Assembly (NCBI RefSeq): GCF_011800755.1
Contig: NZ_JAATJW010000005.1
Span: 28,059-92,058, forward strand
Length of the DNA stretch: 64,000 nucleotides
Reading direction: 5' to 3'
From: Listeria valentina
GTDB lineage: Bacteria > Bacillota > Bacilli > Lactobacillales > Listeriaceae
The notes beneath the pieces were generated by a model. The model was given only the letters and a program-made list of their open reading frames with translations. It was not told the origin of the DNA and ran no database searches. Made by a program: the position numbers and the translations under genes. Of this stretch, positions 45,265-55,974 are shown piece by piece (position 1 is the stretch's first letter; each line of letters starts with the position of its first letter).

Positions 45265-45678
45265 ATGAAATCACTTGAAGAATGGTATGAATTATTAACG
45301 CCAGCCATCTCCATCAGAGTTAAGGATTTTCACCTGCTTGGTTACCGGGAAATTAAGCCAGAGCATATTTGGAATTTCTTGACCGATGTGAAGTGGGTCG
45401 AGAAGCCTTCTCCAAATTTGCATGAGCGTGTAAATGACATCATGCAGATGAACATTGGACAATTAATGGAATTTATATCAAAGGAATCAAAAAGACCAGA
45501 AGAAAATACGCACACACTTGATCAAGCACTTGTAGAGGAAGTTCTTCACAATACGAATGAAGCCGAAGCGCATGAAGAACGGGATTCCGTTCAAGATTCT
45601 TTTTCTGTTGAAGACGAATCTAAAGAACTGTCTCAAGAAGATGAAAACAAATTAGAGGATTCAACAAAAGAAAAGTAA
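45265..45678 (+). CDS. ComN-like post-transcriptional regulator family protein
   Basis: 137 aa from the ATG after GTGGGAGGGG. The first 80 residues, with ISIRVKDFHLLGYREIKPEHIWNFLTDVKWVEK and HERVNDIMQMNIGQLMEFI, resemble the small YrzD/ComN family, which in B. subtilis acts on comE mRNA and interacts with DivIVA. The rest is an acidic, low-complexity Glu/Asp/Ser tail longer than in Bacillus. It precedes secDF by 53 bp, a conserved position. The family assignment rests on N-terminal resemblance and context. Confidence 0.65.
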   Translation: MKSLEEWYELLTPAISIRVKDFHLLGYREIKPEHIWNFLTDVKWVEKPSPNLHERVNDIMQMNIGQLMEFISKESKRPEENTHTLDQALVEEVLHNTNEAEAHEERDSVQDSFSVEDESKELSQEDENKLEDSTKEK

Positions 45679-45731
45679 GTATCGCCTGCGTGCAGTGTTA
45701 GTGGTTTTGATGAGGGAGGAAAAAAGCAAAA

Positions 45732-47996
45732 ATGGTTAAAAAGAGCAAGTTGATTACCTTTTTCCTAATTGTCGCCATTATTTTCGGTGTCGTCATTGGA
45801 ACAACGAAAATGGTGCTCGACAAAATTAATTTAGGACTGGATCTCCAGGGTGGATTTGAGGTTTTATATCAAGTTGAACCCGCGAGCGGAAAAGGTGAAA
45901 TCACAAAAGACACACTTACAGATACTGTAAGTGCACTCGATCGCCGGATTAACAGCATTGGTGTTGCTGAACCGGTCATCACAATTGAAGGAAATAACCG
46001 CATTCGTGTTCAGCTTGCGGGGGTCACAGACCAAAACCAAGCAAGGAAGATGCTTTCGACAACAGCGGAACTATCGTTTAGAGATGCGAAAGATAAATTG
46101 ATGCTTGACGGTTCTGATCTTGTTCCAGGTGGAGCAAAACAAGCTTTTACAGATACGAACCAACCGATTGTTACTTTAAAACTGAAAAGCGCAGATAAAT
46201 TTGCGAAAGTAACAAAAGATATTTTAAATGAAGCACCAAACAATCAACTGGTTATTTGGTTAGACTGGAAAAAAGGACAAAAGTATGAAGAAGAAAAAAC
46301 GAAAAAAGATCCTGCTTACTTGTCCGCACCAAATGTCAGCAAAGTGATTGATGATAACAATGTACAAATCGAAGGAAACTTTACAACAAAAGAAGCTAAA
46401 GATTTAGCGAACTTGCTAAATTCCGGGGCACTACCTGTTAAAATGAAAGAAGTTTACTCGACTTCCGTCGGTGCTCAGTTTGGACAAGATGCACTTAACC
46501 AAACGATTCTTGCTGGAATCATTGGGGTTGCCGCGATCTTTATCTTTATGCTAATTGTTTACCGTATTCCTGGTATTATCGCTTGTATTACATTAACAGC
46601 TTATACGTATATCGTACTCTTAATTCTGGCGCTCTTAAATGCGACGCTCACACTCCCGGGTATTGCCGGGCTGATTCTCGGGATAGGGATGGCGGTCGAC
46701 GCGAACGTTATTACCTACGAGCGGATTAAGGAAGAGCTTAAAGTTGGCAGGTCGACGAAAGCGGCTTTTGAAATTGGTGGGAAAGAAGCTTTCCGTGCGA
46801 TCTTTGATGGAAATATCTCGACACTACTCGTTGCAGTTGTCTTGTTCTACTTTGGAACAAGTTCAATTAAAGGCTTTGCGACTGTACTGATTATCAGTAT
46901 TCTTGTCAGCTTCTTGACTGCTGTTTGGGGTTCACGTGTCTTACTTGGCCTACTTGTGAAGAGCAATGTATTAAACAATAAACCGCGTCTCTTTACTGTA
47001 AATCCAAAAGATATCCATAACTTACATGACGGCATTAGTACTTATGATTTGAAAACACACTTCGACCGTTTTGACTTTGTCAAGAATCACCGAGTATTCC
47101 TTGGCATTTTTGCAGCAATTACGATTGCGGGCATTATCATTTTAAGTGTATTCAAATTGAACCTTGGCATTGATTTTGCGAGTGGTACACGTGCTGAAGT
47201 AACGTCTAACTCAAAACTGACGGAACAACAAATCAAGAAGGACTTAAATGAAATTAAGATGCCTTCGGATGATATTGTCTTCCAAGGTAAGAACTCTACA
47301 ACAGCCGTGATTTCGTTTAAAGGTGCCTTAAGCCAATCTGAGATTGCTAAATTCAAGACACATTTTGATGATAAATATAAACATGAGCCGAGCATCAGTA
47401 CGGTAACGCCGACTGTCGGAAAAGAATTAGCGAAAAATGGTTTGTATGCCCTTGCGATTGCTTCCATCTTGATTGTAGTTTACATTGCGATTCGCTTTGA
47501 ATTCTACATGGGAATCGCTGCGATTCTTTCCTTGTTATTTGATGCTTTCGTGATCTTCATCTTCTTCAGTATTTTCAGGCTGGAGGTGGATTTAACCTTC
47601 ATTGCCGCCGTACTTACGGTTATCGGGTATTCGATTAATGATACGATCGTAACCGCTGACCGGATTCGGGATATTGGTAAGAAAATGAAACGCTACAAGA
47701 CAAAAGAAGATGTTGCTTTTGCAGTGAATCACGGATTACGGCAAACCTTTACACGGTCAATCAATACGATCTTGACTGTCGTTTTCACTGTGCTTGCCTT
47801 AGTTCTATTCGGAAGCGAATCAATTTTAAACTTCTCAATTGCGCTTCTTGTTGGACTCGTTTCAAGTGTGTTCTCGTCTATCTTTATGGCGATGCAGTTG
47901 TGGTATGTGTTTAAATCACATCAAGTGAATAAAAAAGGTCCAATTCAAAACGTGAAGAAAAAGAAAAAGCATAACCCAGGTCAACCTGTGGTATAG
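45732..47996 (+). CDS. secDF: Protein translocase subunit SecDF (fused)
   Basis: 754 aa. SecD and SecF are fused in one chain, as in Bacillus and Listeria, with about 12 membrane helices in two sets of six. The SecD half has NLGLDLQGGFEVLYQVEP near the N-terminus, the large extracellular domain (about 60-240) and GLILGIGMAVDANVITYERIKEEL. The SecF half starts near 430 and has LNLGIDFASGTRAEV and AAVLTVIGYSINDTIVTADRIRD. It uses the proton motive force to pull exported proteins off SecYEG. RBS GAGGGAGG. Confidence 0.96.
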   Translation: MVKKSKLITFFLIVAIIFGVVIGTTKMVLDKINLGLDLQGGFEVLYQVEPASGKGEITKDTLTDTVSALDRRINSIGVAEPVITIEGNNRIRVQLAGVTDQNQARKMLSTTAELSFRDAKDKLMLDGSDLVPGGAKQAFTDTNQPIVTLKLKSADKFAKVTKDILNEAPNNQLVIWLDWKKGQKYEEEKTKKDPAYLSAPNVSKVIDDNNVQIEGNFTTKEAKDLANLLNSGALPVKMKEVYSTSVGAQFGQDALNQTILAGIIGVAAIFIFMLIVYRIPGIIACITLTAYTYIVLLILALLNATLTLPGIAGLILGIGMAVDANVITYERIKEELKVGRSTKAAFEIGGKEAFRAIFDGNISTLLVAVVLFYFGTSSIKGFATVLIISILVSFLTAVWGSRVLLGLLVKSNVLNNKPRLFTVNPKDIHNLHDGISTYDLKTHFDRFDFVKNHRVFLGIFAAITIAGIIILSVFKLNLGIDFASGTRAEVTSNSKLTEQQIKKDLNEIKMPSDDIVFQGKNSTTAVISFKGALSQSEIAKFKTHFDDKYKHEPSISTVTPTVGKELAKNGLYALAIASILIVVYIAIRFEFYMGIAAILSLLFDAFVIFIFFSIFRLEVDLTFIAAVLTVIGYSINDTIVTADRIRDIGKKMKRYKTKEDVAFAVNHGLRQTFTRSINTILTVVFTVLALVLFGSESILNFSIALLVGLVSSVFSSIFMAMQLWYVFKSHQVNKKGPIQNVKKKKKHNPGQPVV

Positions 47997-48011
47997 AAAA
48001 GTGTAAAGTGA

Positions 48012-48040
48012 AAAGCCGAAAAAATTTTTTCGGCTTTCGC
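48012..48040 (+). terminator. Terminator of secDF
   Basis: AAAGCCGAAAAAA pairs with TTTTTTCGGCTTT; short loop, T-rich 3' side. Confidence 0.75.
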
Positions 48041-48077
48041 TTTTCAAATTTATTGTTTAATTGGGGGATGGAGCTGT

Positions 48078-48425
48078 ATGAAAAATCAGTGGCAAGTCAT
48101 TTTAGGGGCATTATTGGTGCTTTTGATCGCCATTTTTGCAGTGATCAATGTAGACTCGGTTGAGGTGAATTTTTTATTTGCAAAAGCTGAGTGGCCGCTT
48201 GTCCTAGTCATTTTAGGATCAGTTTTAGTCGGTTGCTTGATTATTTTCTTCTTAAATATCGCTAAAGTGAGAAGTGGGAATAAACAAATCAAACAACTGA
48301 AAGAAGAAAAAACTGAACTAACGCGTAAGCTTGCAGCTGCGGAAGCGATGCATGGTAAGAAGTCAACGATTGATGTTGGAGAGAAAAAGGAAACAAAAGA
48401 AGCAAATGAAAAGCCAAACCTGTAA
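48078..48425 (+). CDS. LapA-domain (DUF1049) small membrane protein, YrvD-like
   Basis: 115 aa. Two membrane helices (about 7-25 and 41-63) flank the family segment IAIFAVINVDSVEVNFLFAKAEWPLVLVILGSVLVG, which defines the LapA/DUF1049 family (lipopolysaccharide assembly protein A in Gram-negatives). The C-terminus is a Lys/Glu coiled-coil-like cytosolic tail. In Gram-positives its role is unknown. It sits between secDF and recJ, as in B. subtilis (yrvD). Confidence 0.85.
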   Translation: MKNQWQVILGALLVLLIAIFAVINVDSVEVNFLFAKAEWPLVLVILGSVLVGCLIIFFLNIAKVRSGNKQIKQLKEEKTELTRKLAAAEAMHGKKSTIDVGEKKETKEANEKPNL

Positions 48426-48443
48426 TGGGTTTGGCTTTTTTTA
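48409..48443 (+). terminator. Terminator of the LapA-domain gene
   Basis: AAAGCCAAACC-tgtaat-GGGTTTGGCTTT with a T run; the stop codon is in the loop. Confidence 0.8.
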
Positions 48444-48466
48444 TTTGCCTTTAAAAGAAGTTCTAC

Positions 48467-48496
48467 TGTAAAAATCAAGAAAAGTTCGGTATAATA
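48467..48496 (+). promoter_or_regulatory. Promoter of recJ
   Basis: TATAAT (48491-48496) with a weak -35 TGTAAA (48467-48472), 18 bp apart. Transcription would start at about 48503, ruling out the TTG there as the start codon. Confidence 0.5.
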
Positions 48497-48520
48497 GGAG
48501 GGTTGAAAGGTGGAACGATT

Positions 48521-50830
48521 GTGATTCATTCAAAATACATTTGGAAAACAGAAGAAATCGCGAAAGATAAAGCGGCCGCACTTGCAGAAGAGTTGGGTGT
48601 TTCACCTGTTCTTACTGAAATGCTTTCAAAGCGAAAAGTAACCACAAAAGGACAATTAGATAAATTTTTTCATCCAGATAAATTTTCTGCTTACGATCCA
48701 TTTTTACTTCAAGAGATGGATAAAGCGGTTGAACGAATTCAAAAAGCGATTGCGCAAAATGAAAAAATAATGATTTACGGTGATTATGATGCTGATGGTG
48801 TGACGAGTATTGCCGTTTTATTTTCTTCACTTGAAAAACTTGGTGCTCAGGTAGACTTTTATATTCCGAATCGCTTTACGGAAGGCTATGGACCGAATAA
48901 AGAAGCTTTTCAAATGATTAAAAATCAAGGCTATGATCTTTTAATCACTGTTGATAATGGAATTGCAGCGCTTGATGTGATGGAATTTGCGAAAGAAATC
49001 GATTTGGATGTCATCGTGACGGATCACCACGAAAAACGAGAAACACTTCCAGAAGCAATTGCTGTGATTCATCCGCGTCATCCGCTTTCTGAATATCCTT
49101 TTCATGATCTTGCAGGGGTTGGCGTGAGTTACAAATTGTCACACGCACTGCTTGGCGAAGAACCCGAAGAATTGCTCGATCTTGTTGCTGTCGGAACAGT
49201 TGCAGACTTAGTTTCGCTCACAGATGAAAATCGGTTGCTCGTCCAAAAAGGACTTCAAGTTCTTCGAAATGCACCAAATCTTGGCTTACAAGCACTTGCC
49301 AAAAAAGCAGGTGCGAAGTTACACGAGGCGACGGAAGAAACGATCGGCTTTATGCTTGCGCCTCGTCTAAATGCAGTTGGACGTCTTGGAGCTGCGGATC
49401 CTGCTTGCGAACTGCTCCTTGCGCATATGGACGAAGAGGCGGAAGAGCTTGCTCAGCTTATTGATGAGACGAATAAAGAACGCCGCACGCTTGTTGCTGA
49501 CATTACGAAGCAGGCCTCTCAAATGGTGGAAGAGATGGAGAAAATGCCGAGCATAATTATTGTAGCAGCTACTGACTGGAACGCGGGGGTTTTGGGCATT
49601 GTGGCTTCGCGTCTAGTTGAGAAATTTGGCCGGCCGACGATTTGCTTAGCAATTGATGAAGCGACAGGCCTTGCTAAAGGTTCAGGACGAAGTGTCCCTG
49701 CGTTTCACCTGTATCAAGAACTCGATCAAAATCGTGAACTACTAGAAGCTTTCGGTGGGCATCCAATGGCTGCGGGGCTTACGCTTCGTGTGGATGCGCT
49801 TCAGACTTTTACGGAAAATATGGAAGGGCAAGCAGCAAAACTTTCTCAAGAAGATTTGAAGCCTGCACTCCAGATTGAAGATACAATTTCACTTGAAACG
49901 GCAAGTCTATCTTTCATTCAAATGGTGGAACAAATGGCGCCATTTGGAACGGGTAACCCTAAACCGCTTTTCAAATTTGCTAGCGTTCATCTTGAGGGGA
50001 CAAAGCAAATCGGGGCGGATAAGACGCATCTCAAAACTTTCTTGAAAAAAGATGAAGCTTCACTCGATGCGGTTGGTTTTAATATTGGGCACCTTGTGTC
50101 TGAGCTTTCTCCGGCAGCGGAAGTGGATGTTGTGGGTGAACTCTCGGTTAATGAATGGAACAATGTTCGAAAGCCACAGCTACGTCTTGTTGATCTTTCG
50201 GTTTCGCACTGGCAAGTGTTTGATGTTCGTAACCGAACGGAATGGAACCAGTTGCTTCGTGATAAAAAAAGTGAACGTGTTTTTATTTGTTTCGAAGAGT
50301 CTAGTAAAGAAGCGCTCGTTAATCTGGAAGAAACGGTCATTGCCTTCAGTGATTCTCTTAGCGAGGCTTCACTTCCCAAATCTGAAGAGATTATTTTTGC
50401 AGATATCCCGCAAGAAGTCGGGCAGCTTGAGCGTGTGGTTCAGGAAATTCAGCCAGAAAAAATTTATTTTCACTTTCATTCTGGAGAAAATAATGCGATG
50501 GACCGGTTACCGGACAGAAAAGCGTTTGCCTCGCTTTATGGGGTAATTAAAAAATTCCAACCGTTTTCGCTCAGCAAATACGAAGAACCGCTGTCACGCA
50601 AATTTGGCTGGAGCAAACAACAAATTGAATTTATGTCGGGCGTGTTTTTTGAGCTGGATTTTGTTAAAATAGAAGGTGATGTGATTACGCTTCAAGAGAC
50701 TGCAGGGAAAAGGAATTTAGAAGAAGCGGAATTGTATCAGCAAAAAGAACGTGAACTTGAAACGCGACAAAAACTGCTTTATGCGAGTTATTCGGATTTA
50801 CTTAACTGGATGAAGCGGATCATGGAGTAA
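48521..50830 (+). CDS. recJ: Single-strand-specific 5'-3' exonuclease RecJ
   Basis: About 769 aa from a GTG 7 bases after AAAGGTGG. DHH-superfamily nuclease: motif [16 protein letters not shown] segment [12 protein letters not shown] motif [18 protein letters not shown]1 domain with [15 protein letters not shown] and [12 protein letters not shown], and the OB-fold domain near AFNPKPLF-type [14 protein letters not shown]. The extra C-terminal domain of about 200 residues is typical of Firmicute RecJ. It resects DNA ends in recombination and mismatch repair. apt follows after 28 bp. Confidence 0.95.
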   Translation: MIHSKYIWKTEEIAKDKAAALAEELGVSPVLTEMLSKRKVTTKGQLDKFFHPDKFSAYDPFLLQEMDKAVERIQKAIAQNEKIMIYGDYDADGVTSIAVLFSSLEKLGAQVDFYIPNRFTEGYGPNKEAFQMIKNQGYDLLITVDNGIAALDVMEFAKEIDLDVIVTDHHEKRETLPEAIAVIHPRHPLSEYPFHDLAGVGVSYKLSHALLGEEPEELLDLVAVGTVADLVSLTDENRLLVQKGLQVLRNAPNLGLQALAKKAGAKLHEATEETIGFMLAPRLNAVGRLGAADPACELLLAHMDEEAEELAQLIDETNKERRTLVADITKQASQMVEEMEKMPSIIIVAATDWNAGVLGIVASRLVEKFGRPTICLAIDEATGLAKGSGRSVPAFHLYQELDQNRELLEAFGGHPMAAGLTLRVDALQTFTENMEGQAAKLSQEDLKPALQIEDTISLETASLSFIQMVEQMAPFGTGNPKPLFKFASVHLEGTKQIGADKTHLKTFLKKDEASLDAVGFNIGHLVSELSPAAEVDVVGELSVNEWNNVRKPQLRLVDLSVSHWQVFDVRNRTEWNQLLRDKKSERVFICFEESSKEALVNLEETVIAFSDSLSEASLPKSEEIIFADIPQEVGQLERVVQEIQPEKIYFHFHSGENNAMDRLPDRKAFASLYGVIKKFQPFSLSKYEEPLSRKFGWSKQQIEFMSGVFFELDFVKIEGDVITLQETAGKRNLEEAELYQQKERELETRQKLLYASYSDLLNWMKRIME

Positions 50831-50858
50831 TCGCTCTAAAACTTGGAGGAAACCAAAC

Positions 50859-51380
50859 ATGGACTTAAATGAACTGAAAAATTATGTGGCAATTGTTGAA
50901 GACTGGCCAAAAGAAGGCATTGTCTTTAAAGATATTACGCCGCTCATGAATGATGGAGAGGCTTATAAATTTGCAACCGATCAAATCGTTAAATATGCGG
51001 AAAAATTAGAAGTTGACTTGATCGTTGGGCCAGAAGCGCGTGGCTTTATCATTGGCTGCCCGGTCGCTTATGCACTTGGAATCGGTTTTGCACCTGTTAG
51101 AAAACCAGGGAAATTACCGCGCGAAACGATTGAAATGGAATATGCACTTGAATACGGAACGAATACGCTTACGATGCATAAAGACGCAATCAAGCCAGGA
51201 CAACGGGTTCTTATTACAGACGATTTACTCGCAACTGGGGGGACGATTGAGGCGACGATCAAGCTAGTTGAAAAACTTGGCGGTGTGGTTGCTGGTTGTG
51301 CCTTCTTGATTGAATTAACGGAACTTCATGGACATGAAAAATTAAATGGCTATGACCGTTTAATTTTGATGGATTTTTAA
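50859..51380 (+). CDS. apt: Adenine phosphoribosyltransferase
   Basis: 173 aa. It makes AMP from adenine and PRPP. The PRPP motif is [14 protein letters not shown] (about 117-130); the N-terminal [15 protein letters not shown] and [18 protein letters not shown] are diagnostic. The order recJ-apt-relA is conserved in Bacillales and links purine salvage to (p)ppGpp synthesis. Confidence 0.97.
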   Translation: MDLNELKNYVAIVEDWPKEGIVFKDITPLMNDGEAYKFATDQIVKYAEKLEVDLIVGPEARGFIIGCPVAYALGIGFAPVRKPGKLPRETIEMEYALEYGTNTLTMHKDAIKPGQRVLITDDLLATGGTIEATIKLVEKLGGVVAGCAFLIELTELHGHEKLNGYDRLILMDF

Positions 51381-51387
51381 AGAAAGA

Positions 51388-51421
51388 AGACCATTTTCGC
51401 TTAGAAAGTGGTTTTTTTCTT
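51388..51421 (+). terminator. Terminator of apt
   Basis: ACCATTTTC-gctta-GAAAGTGGT (one G-U) followed by T7. Confidence 0.7.
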
Positions 51422-51441
51422 TATCGGACTTTAAAACTACT

Positions 51442-51469
51442 TTCTAAAGAATATTTAGTCGTGTATAAT
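51442..51469 (+). promoter_or_regulatory. Promoter of relA
   Basis: TTCTAA (51442-51447) and TATAAT (51464-51469), spaced by 16 bp. Confidence 0.55.
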
Positions 51470-51513
51470 GAAAGCAAGAATCTTTTCTGGCTGAACAAAA
51501 GGGGTGGATAAAA

Positions 51514-53730
51514 ATGGCGAAAGATCAAAATTTAACGGCTGAACAAGTGATTGAAATGGCTTCTCACTATATGAATAAGGAACATCTTGCTATAGTTGAA
51601 AAAGCCTATAAATTTGCCCGTGATGCACATCGTGAACAATTTCGTAAATCGGGAGAGCCTTATATTATTCATCCGATACAAGTCGCGGGCATTTTAGTTG
51701 AACTTCACATGGATCCGCAAACGGTTGCTTCAGGTTTTTTACATGATGTTGTGGAAGATACAGAAGTGACACTTGAAGACTTGCAGGAAGCTTTTGGTGA
51801 AGAAGTAGCGATGCTTGTTGACGGGGTTACTAAACTTGGAAAAATCAAATATAAGTCGCATGAAGAGCAACAAGCGGAAAATCACAGGAAAATGTTTATT
51901 GCAATGGCACAGGATATTCGAGTTATCTTGATTAAACTTGCCGACCGGTTGCATAACATGCGGACGCTCAAACATTTGCCGGTCGAAAAACAGCGGCGAA
52001 TTTCAACAGAAACGCTTGAAATTTTTGCACCACTTGCTCACAGGCTAGGTATTAGTCGTGTAAAATGGGAACTAGAAGATACAGCGCTACGCTACTTAAA
52101 TCCTCAACAGTATTACCGCATTGTTCACTTGATGAAGCAAAAGCGTGGCGAACGGGAGCGGTATTTGCAAGATGTCATTGATGGTGTGGAAGAGAACTTA
52201 AATGAACTCCACATAGAAGCTGATATTTCTGGGCGTCCGAAGCATATCTATTCGATTTATCGGAAGATGTCAGAGCAGCACAAACAATTTAATGAAATAT
52301 ATGACTTGTTAGCTGTTCGAATACTCGTAAATAGCATCAAAGATTGTTATGCGGTTCTTGGTGTGATTCACACGAGATGGAAACCGATGCCGGGACGTTT
52401 CAAAGATTACATTGCAATGCCAAAATCGAACATGTATCAATCGCTCCATACGACAGTTATTGGTCCTCAAGGTGAACCGCTTGAAGTTCAAATTAGAACG
52501 CAGGAAATGCACCAAATTGCTGAATACGGGGTTGCGGCACACTGGGCTTATAAAGAAGGAAAAGTTGTCAATTCGAAGACGTCTTTTGACAATAAAATGA
52601 CATGGTTCCGTGAAATTCTTGAATATCAAAATGAATCTGATAATGCAGAAGAATTTATGGAGTCGCTTAAATTGGATTTGTTTTCCGATGTGGTTTATGT
52701 TTTCACACCAAAAGGGGATGTGTTTGAGCTTCCAAATGGCTCTGTACCACTTGATTTTGCTTATCGTATCCATACGGAAATTGGAAATAAAACCATTGGT
52801 GCAAAAGTAAATGGAAAAATCGTTACGCTTGATTATAAATTAAAAACAGGCGATATTATTGATATTTTGACATCCAAACATTCATACGGACCAAGTCGGG
52901 ACTGGCTGAAACTCGTTCAAACTTCGCAAGCACGCAATAAAATTCGCCAATTCTTTAAACGTCAAGATAAAGAAGAGAACATTGAAAAAGGCCGCGATAT
53001 GGTTGAAAAAGAACTTCGGCAGATGGACTATGAACCGAAGAAAATCATGACGCAAGAAAATATGAAACGTCTTATCGACAAATTAAATTTTGCCCAAGAA
53101 GACGACTTGTTTGCCGCAGTTGGTTATAATGGCATCACGGCTTTACAAGTCGCCAATCGACTGACTGAAAAAGAACGAAAAGAGCGGGAGCAAGAAGAAC
53201 AAACCGAGAAATTATTAACGCAAGCGGAGCAAAAAAATAATTTAGCAGAACAAAATAATGAAAAGCTAAAGATCAAACACAATGCTGGCGTGGTTGTTCA
53301 AGGAGTTGGGAATCTATTAATTCGATTATCGCGTTGTTGTAATCCAGTCCCTGGTGACCAAATTGTCGGCTATATAACAAAGGGCCGCGGCATTTCGATT
53401 CACCGAAAGGATTGTCCAAATGTCCAGTCGACGGAAACAGATCGCTTGATTGATGTGGAGTGGGAAGATGCCGATGAAAAATCGAAAACAGATTACAATG
53501 TGGATATCGAAGTATTTGGCTACAATCGCAATGGATTATTAAACGATATTTTACAAGTTGTTAATAGCTTAACTTCGAATATTAATGGGGTTAACGCGAA
53601 AGTGGATCAAAACAAAATGGCAACACTAGTCTTGACTCTTCAAATCCATAACATTGCTCACTTGCAGCGTGTGGTGGATAAGATTAAGCAAATTCCAGAT
53701 GTTTATACTGTTCGGAGATTGATGAATTAG
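51514..53730 (+). CDS. relA: Bifunctional (p)ppGpp synthetase/hydrolase RelA (Rel)
   Basis: 738 aa. The order of domains is: HD hydrolase (about 25-190) with [34 protein letters not shown]; synthetase (about 230-350) with [32 protein letters not shown] (about 390-450, [33 protein letters not shown]); a zinc-finger-like region with [33 protein letters not shown]; and a C-terminal ACT domain. HD residues are intact, so both making and breaking of (p)ppGpp are expected. dtd follows after 13 bp. Confidence 0.97.
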   Translation: MAKDQNLTAEQVIEMASHYMNKEHLAIVEKAYKFARDAHREQFRKSGEPYIIHPIQVAGILVELHMDPQTVASGFLHDVVEDTEVTLEDLQEAFGEEVAMLVDGVTKLGKIKYKSHEEQQAENHRKMFIAMAQDIRVILIKLADRLHNMRTLKHLPVEKQRRISTETLEIFAPLAHRLGISRVKWELEDTALRYLNPQQYYRIVHLMKQKRGERERYLQDVIDGVEENLNELHIEADISGRPKHIYSIYRKMSEQHKQFNEIYDLLAVRILVNSIKDCYAVLGVIHTRWKPMPGRFKDYIAMPKSNMYQSLHTTVIGPQGEPLEVQIRTQEMHQIAEYGVAAHWAYKEGKVVNSKTSFDNKMTWFREILEYQNESDNAEEFMESLKLDLFSDVVYVFTPKGDVFELPNGSVPLDFAYRIHTEIGNKTIGAKVNGKIVTLDYKLKTGDIIDILTSKHSYGPSRDWLKLVQTSQARNKIRQFFKRQDKEENIEKGRDMVEKELRQMDYEPKKIMTQENMKRLIDKLNFAQEDDLFAAVGYNGITALQVANRLTEKERKEREQEEQTEKLLTQAEQKNNLAEQNNEKLKIKHNAGVVVQGVGNLLIRLSRCCNPVPGDQIVGYITKGRGISIHRKDCPNVQSTETDRLIDVEWEDADEKSKTDYNVDIEVFGYNRNGLLNDILQVVNSLTSNINGVNAKVDQNKMATLVLTLQIHNIAHLQRVVDKIKQIPDVYTVRRLMN

Positions 53731-53743
53731 AGGAGGAGATAAA

Positions 53744-54199
53744 ATGCGCGTTTTACTTCAACGAACGAAATCTGCAAGTGTAACGATTGATGGCGAAATT
53801 ACAGGGGAAATTCCATTTGGGCTTTGTTTACTTGTTGGGTTTACCCATACAGATACAGAAAAAGAGATTGATGTATTGGTGAAAAAAATTGCGGGATTGC
53901 GTATTTTCGAAGACGAAAATGAAAAAATGAACTTATCGCTTGCAGATGTTGGCGGTGACATTTTAAGTGTTTCGCAGTTTACGCTTTATGCCGATGTCAG
54001 AAAAGGACGCCGGCCAAGTTTTACGGATTCTGCTCCTGGAAGTGAAGCAGAAGCACTTTATCAACTCTTCAATGAAAAACTTGAACAAGAACTTGGATTA
54101 AACGTGGAAACGGGGGTTTTCGGTGCTTCTATGCAAGTAACGATTACAAATGATGGCCCCGTTACGATCATGTTAGATTCGGATGATCTTGCTAAATGA
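53744..54199 (+). CDS. dtd: D-aminoacyl-tRNA deacylase
   Basis: 151 aa. It removes D-amino acids from mischarged tRNA. Signature [17 protein letters not shown] (about 77-93) and the Gly-cisPro motif [11 protein letters not shown] near the C-terminus are present. It follows relA by 13 bp with its own GAGGAGG, the usual relA-dtd pair of Firmicutes. Confidence 0.96.
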   Translation: MRVLLQRTKSASVTIDGEITGEIPFGLCLLVGFTHTDTEKEIDVLVKKIAGLRIFEDENEKMNLSLADVGGDILSVSQFTLYADVRKGRRPSFTDSAPGSEAEALYQLFNEKLEQELGLNVETGVFGASMQVTITNDGPVTIMLDSDDLAK

Positions 54200-54206
54200 A
54201 GCTAAT

Positions 54207-54241
54207 AAAAAAGTAGCGCTCACCGTGAGCGCTACTTTTTT
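54207..54241. terminator. Bidirectional terminator between dtd and the amidase gene
   Basis: AAAAAAGTAGCGCTCA (54207-54222) and TGAGCGCTACTTTTTT (54226-54241) are perfectly complementary with a 3-nt loop. Confidence 0.9.
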
Positions 54242-55523
54242 AATTGGCGAAGTAATTCGACAAGCCTTCTGTGACTGCATCTGCAATTTGGTTCCGGTAT
54301 GAGCTTGAATTGATACGATCTTCATCTTGACGTGAGCTGAGATAGCCTAATTCAAGTAGAAGAGCGGGTTGCTCATTTTCACGTACTACATAGTAATCGC
54401 CAACTCGTGCACCTCGATTCGAAATAGATAGTGCATCACCTAAGCTATCATTTATCGTATTTGCCAGTTCCTTGTCGCGTTTTTTGTAATAGTATGTCGT
54501 TTGTCCACTTACGCTTCCATCGGCACTATCTTCAACACTGTCAAAGTGAATACTGATGAAGACATCGGCTTGATTTTTCGAAGCGGTTTTATTGCGATCA
54601 CGAAGTGAAACATATTCATCGCTATTTCGGGTCATGATCACTTTGGCACCAGCACTTTCAAGTTTGGAACGAATCGCTTTTGCCGTTTTCAATGTAGCGC
54701 TTTTCTCAACAGTTCCTTTGTCCCCTTTGGCTCCAGGATCATTACCGCCGTGTCCTGGGTCGAGAACAACGGTTGCTTCTGAAAGTTTAGTCGTCTTCGA
54801 TTTCTGTGGCATTTCTCCGCCAGAAGAAATATCAACAACCCAGTTTGCCACGTAACCCGTATTTCCATTTGAAGTTTTTACTTGATACCAGTCGCCTTGA
54901 ACGCCTTCGATTTCATAGGTTTCCCCAGAATCGGCTTTTTCAAGAACACTACCGCTTAGATCGGGTTTATTACGGATATTTGTTTCGTTTTCACGAATCG
55001 AAATACTTTGTAAGTCTTTTGAAGCGCTCTTCGTCGTAGAGTTTCGAATTGTTATGTAATCGGAACTTACCCAAGCGTTTCGACCTTGATATTGAATTTG
55101 AGCCCAACCATCTTGCTCACTCACGACGTTAACTTGGTCATTAGTATTCAATACGCCAAGCACGGCACTGTCGGTACTCGGTTTGTCTCTTACATTTAAT
55201 CCGCCATCTGAAGAAACAACTGCGATACTGTTACTAGCCGCACTGACCGAAGTATTTTTAACAAGCCAGCTTGCTACCCAACCGCTATTTCCGTCTTCAA
55301 GACGAACTTTATACCATTTATTTTCTTCTCCGATTACCTGAAGCACATCATTTTTCCGAACTTGACTCGTGACATCATAAGCAAGACCAGGGCCGCTCCG
55401 AACGTTGACAACGTCAGCTTCGACGCTGACCGAATTGGCATGGGCCATTGCAAAGGTCACTAAAATTCCAGCTGCAATGAGTGCTGTCGATAAAATCGAA
55501 ATCAATATGAAATTCTTTCGCAC
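54240..55523 (-). CDS. N-acetylmuramoyl-L-alanine amidase with three SH3b repeats
   Basis: 427 aa from a GTG start. A signal peptide (about 1-30, ending near AMAHA) leads to three bacterial SH3 domains (about 32-92, 97-160 and 170-230; repeats of VNVRSGPG/LNVRDKPS/TNIRNKPD and GWVASWLV/AWVSSDYI/GYVANWVV), which bind cell wall. The Amidase_3 domain (about 248-425) has zinc ligands in VVLDPGHGGNDPGA, the Glu in VEKSATL and FISIHFDS, and the catalytic Glu in LLLELGYLS. It is a secreted peptidoglycan hydrolase of the B. subtilis YrvJ kind, convergent with dtd. Confidence 0.93.
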   Translation of the reverse strand: MRKNFILISILSTALIAAGILVTFAMAHANSVSVEADVVNVRSGPGLAYDVTSQVRKNDVLQVIGEENKWYKVRLEDGNSGWVASWLVKNTSVSAASNSIAVVSSDGGLNVRDKPSTDSAVLGVLNTNDQVNVVSEQDGWAQIQYQGRNAWVSSDYITIRNSTTKSASKDLQSISIRENETNIRNKPDLSGSVLEKADSGETYEIEGVQGDWYQVKTSNGNTGYVANWVVDISSGGEMPQKSKTTKLSEATVVLDPGHGGNDPGAKGDKGTVEKSATLKTAKAIRSKLESAGAKVIMTRNSDEYVSLRDRNKTASKNQADVFISIHFDSVEDSADGSVSGQTTYYYKKRDKELANTINDSLGDALSISNRGARVGDYYVVRENEQPALLLELGYLSSRQDEDRINSSSYRNQIADAVTEGLSNYFAN

Positions 55524-55627
55524 GAAATCGAAACACCCCCAAAGTAAAAGTTAACTCATTCAAATGTTACCATAAAATGCGTTTGTGTGAAACCTTAAAC
55601 CACTTTTTAGAAAAAACTAGGCAGATA

Positions 55628-55656
55628 TTGACTTTCTCGCTGTTTTCTAGTAATCT
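55628..55656 (+). promoter_or_regulatory. Promoter of the hisS T-box leader
   Basis: TTGACT (55628-55633) and TAATCT (55651-55656), spaced by 17 bp. Confidence 0.6.
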
Positions 55657-55662
55657 AAACAT

Positions 55663-55923
55663 AATTCATATTATGACCGAAGACGAAGAAAAGTACAAGC
55701 TTCACTCCCAAAAAAGAGAGGATTTCATTTTGCTGAAAGAAATCTGTGGTGACAAGTTTTGGAAAGACACTTCCGAGGTTTCAGTCGAAAAAGTAAAAAG
55801 TAGACTGAAACGCGAATCCAGCGTTATGGAAAAGTGGGAATTTAGTATTCCAATTAGGGTGGTACCACGGGTGAATTTATCTCTCGTCCCTTGTTAGTAA
55901 AGTGACAAGGGGCGGGAGTTTTT
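55663..55923 (+). ncRNA. T-box riboswitch (tRNA-His sensing) controlling hisS-aspS
   Basis: The conserved T-box AGGGTGGTACCACGGG lies at 55856-55871; it pairs with uncharged tRNA NCCA in the antiterminator. The competing terminator is CTCTCGTCCCTTGT (55881-55894) with ACAAGGGGCGGGAG (55905-55918) and a T5 run. Stem I carries an AGAGAG-type element near 55716. The specifier is probably CAC (55768-55770), a histidine codon, in AAAGACACTTCC. Uncharged histidyl tRNA would therefore raise transcription of hisS and aspS. This region explains the 451-bp gap before hisS. Confidence 0.93.
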
Positions 55924-55974
55924 ATATGTTTGAAACAAAAAATAGACTAAACTTAAACTAAGGAGGAAACAACA

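Noticed and set aside
55577..55897. 106-codon open frame on the plus strand before hisS
   Set aside because: It runs straight through the T-box stem I, specifier and T-box sequence, has no ribosome site and no protein resemblance.
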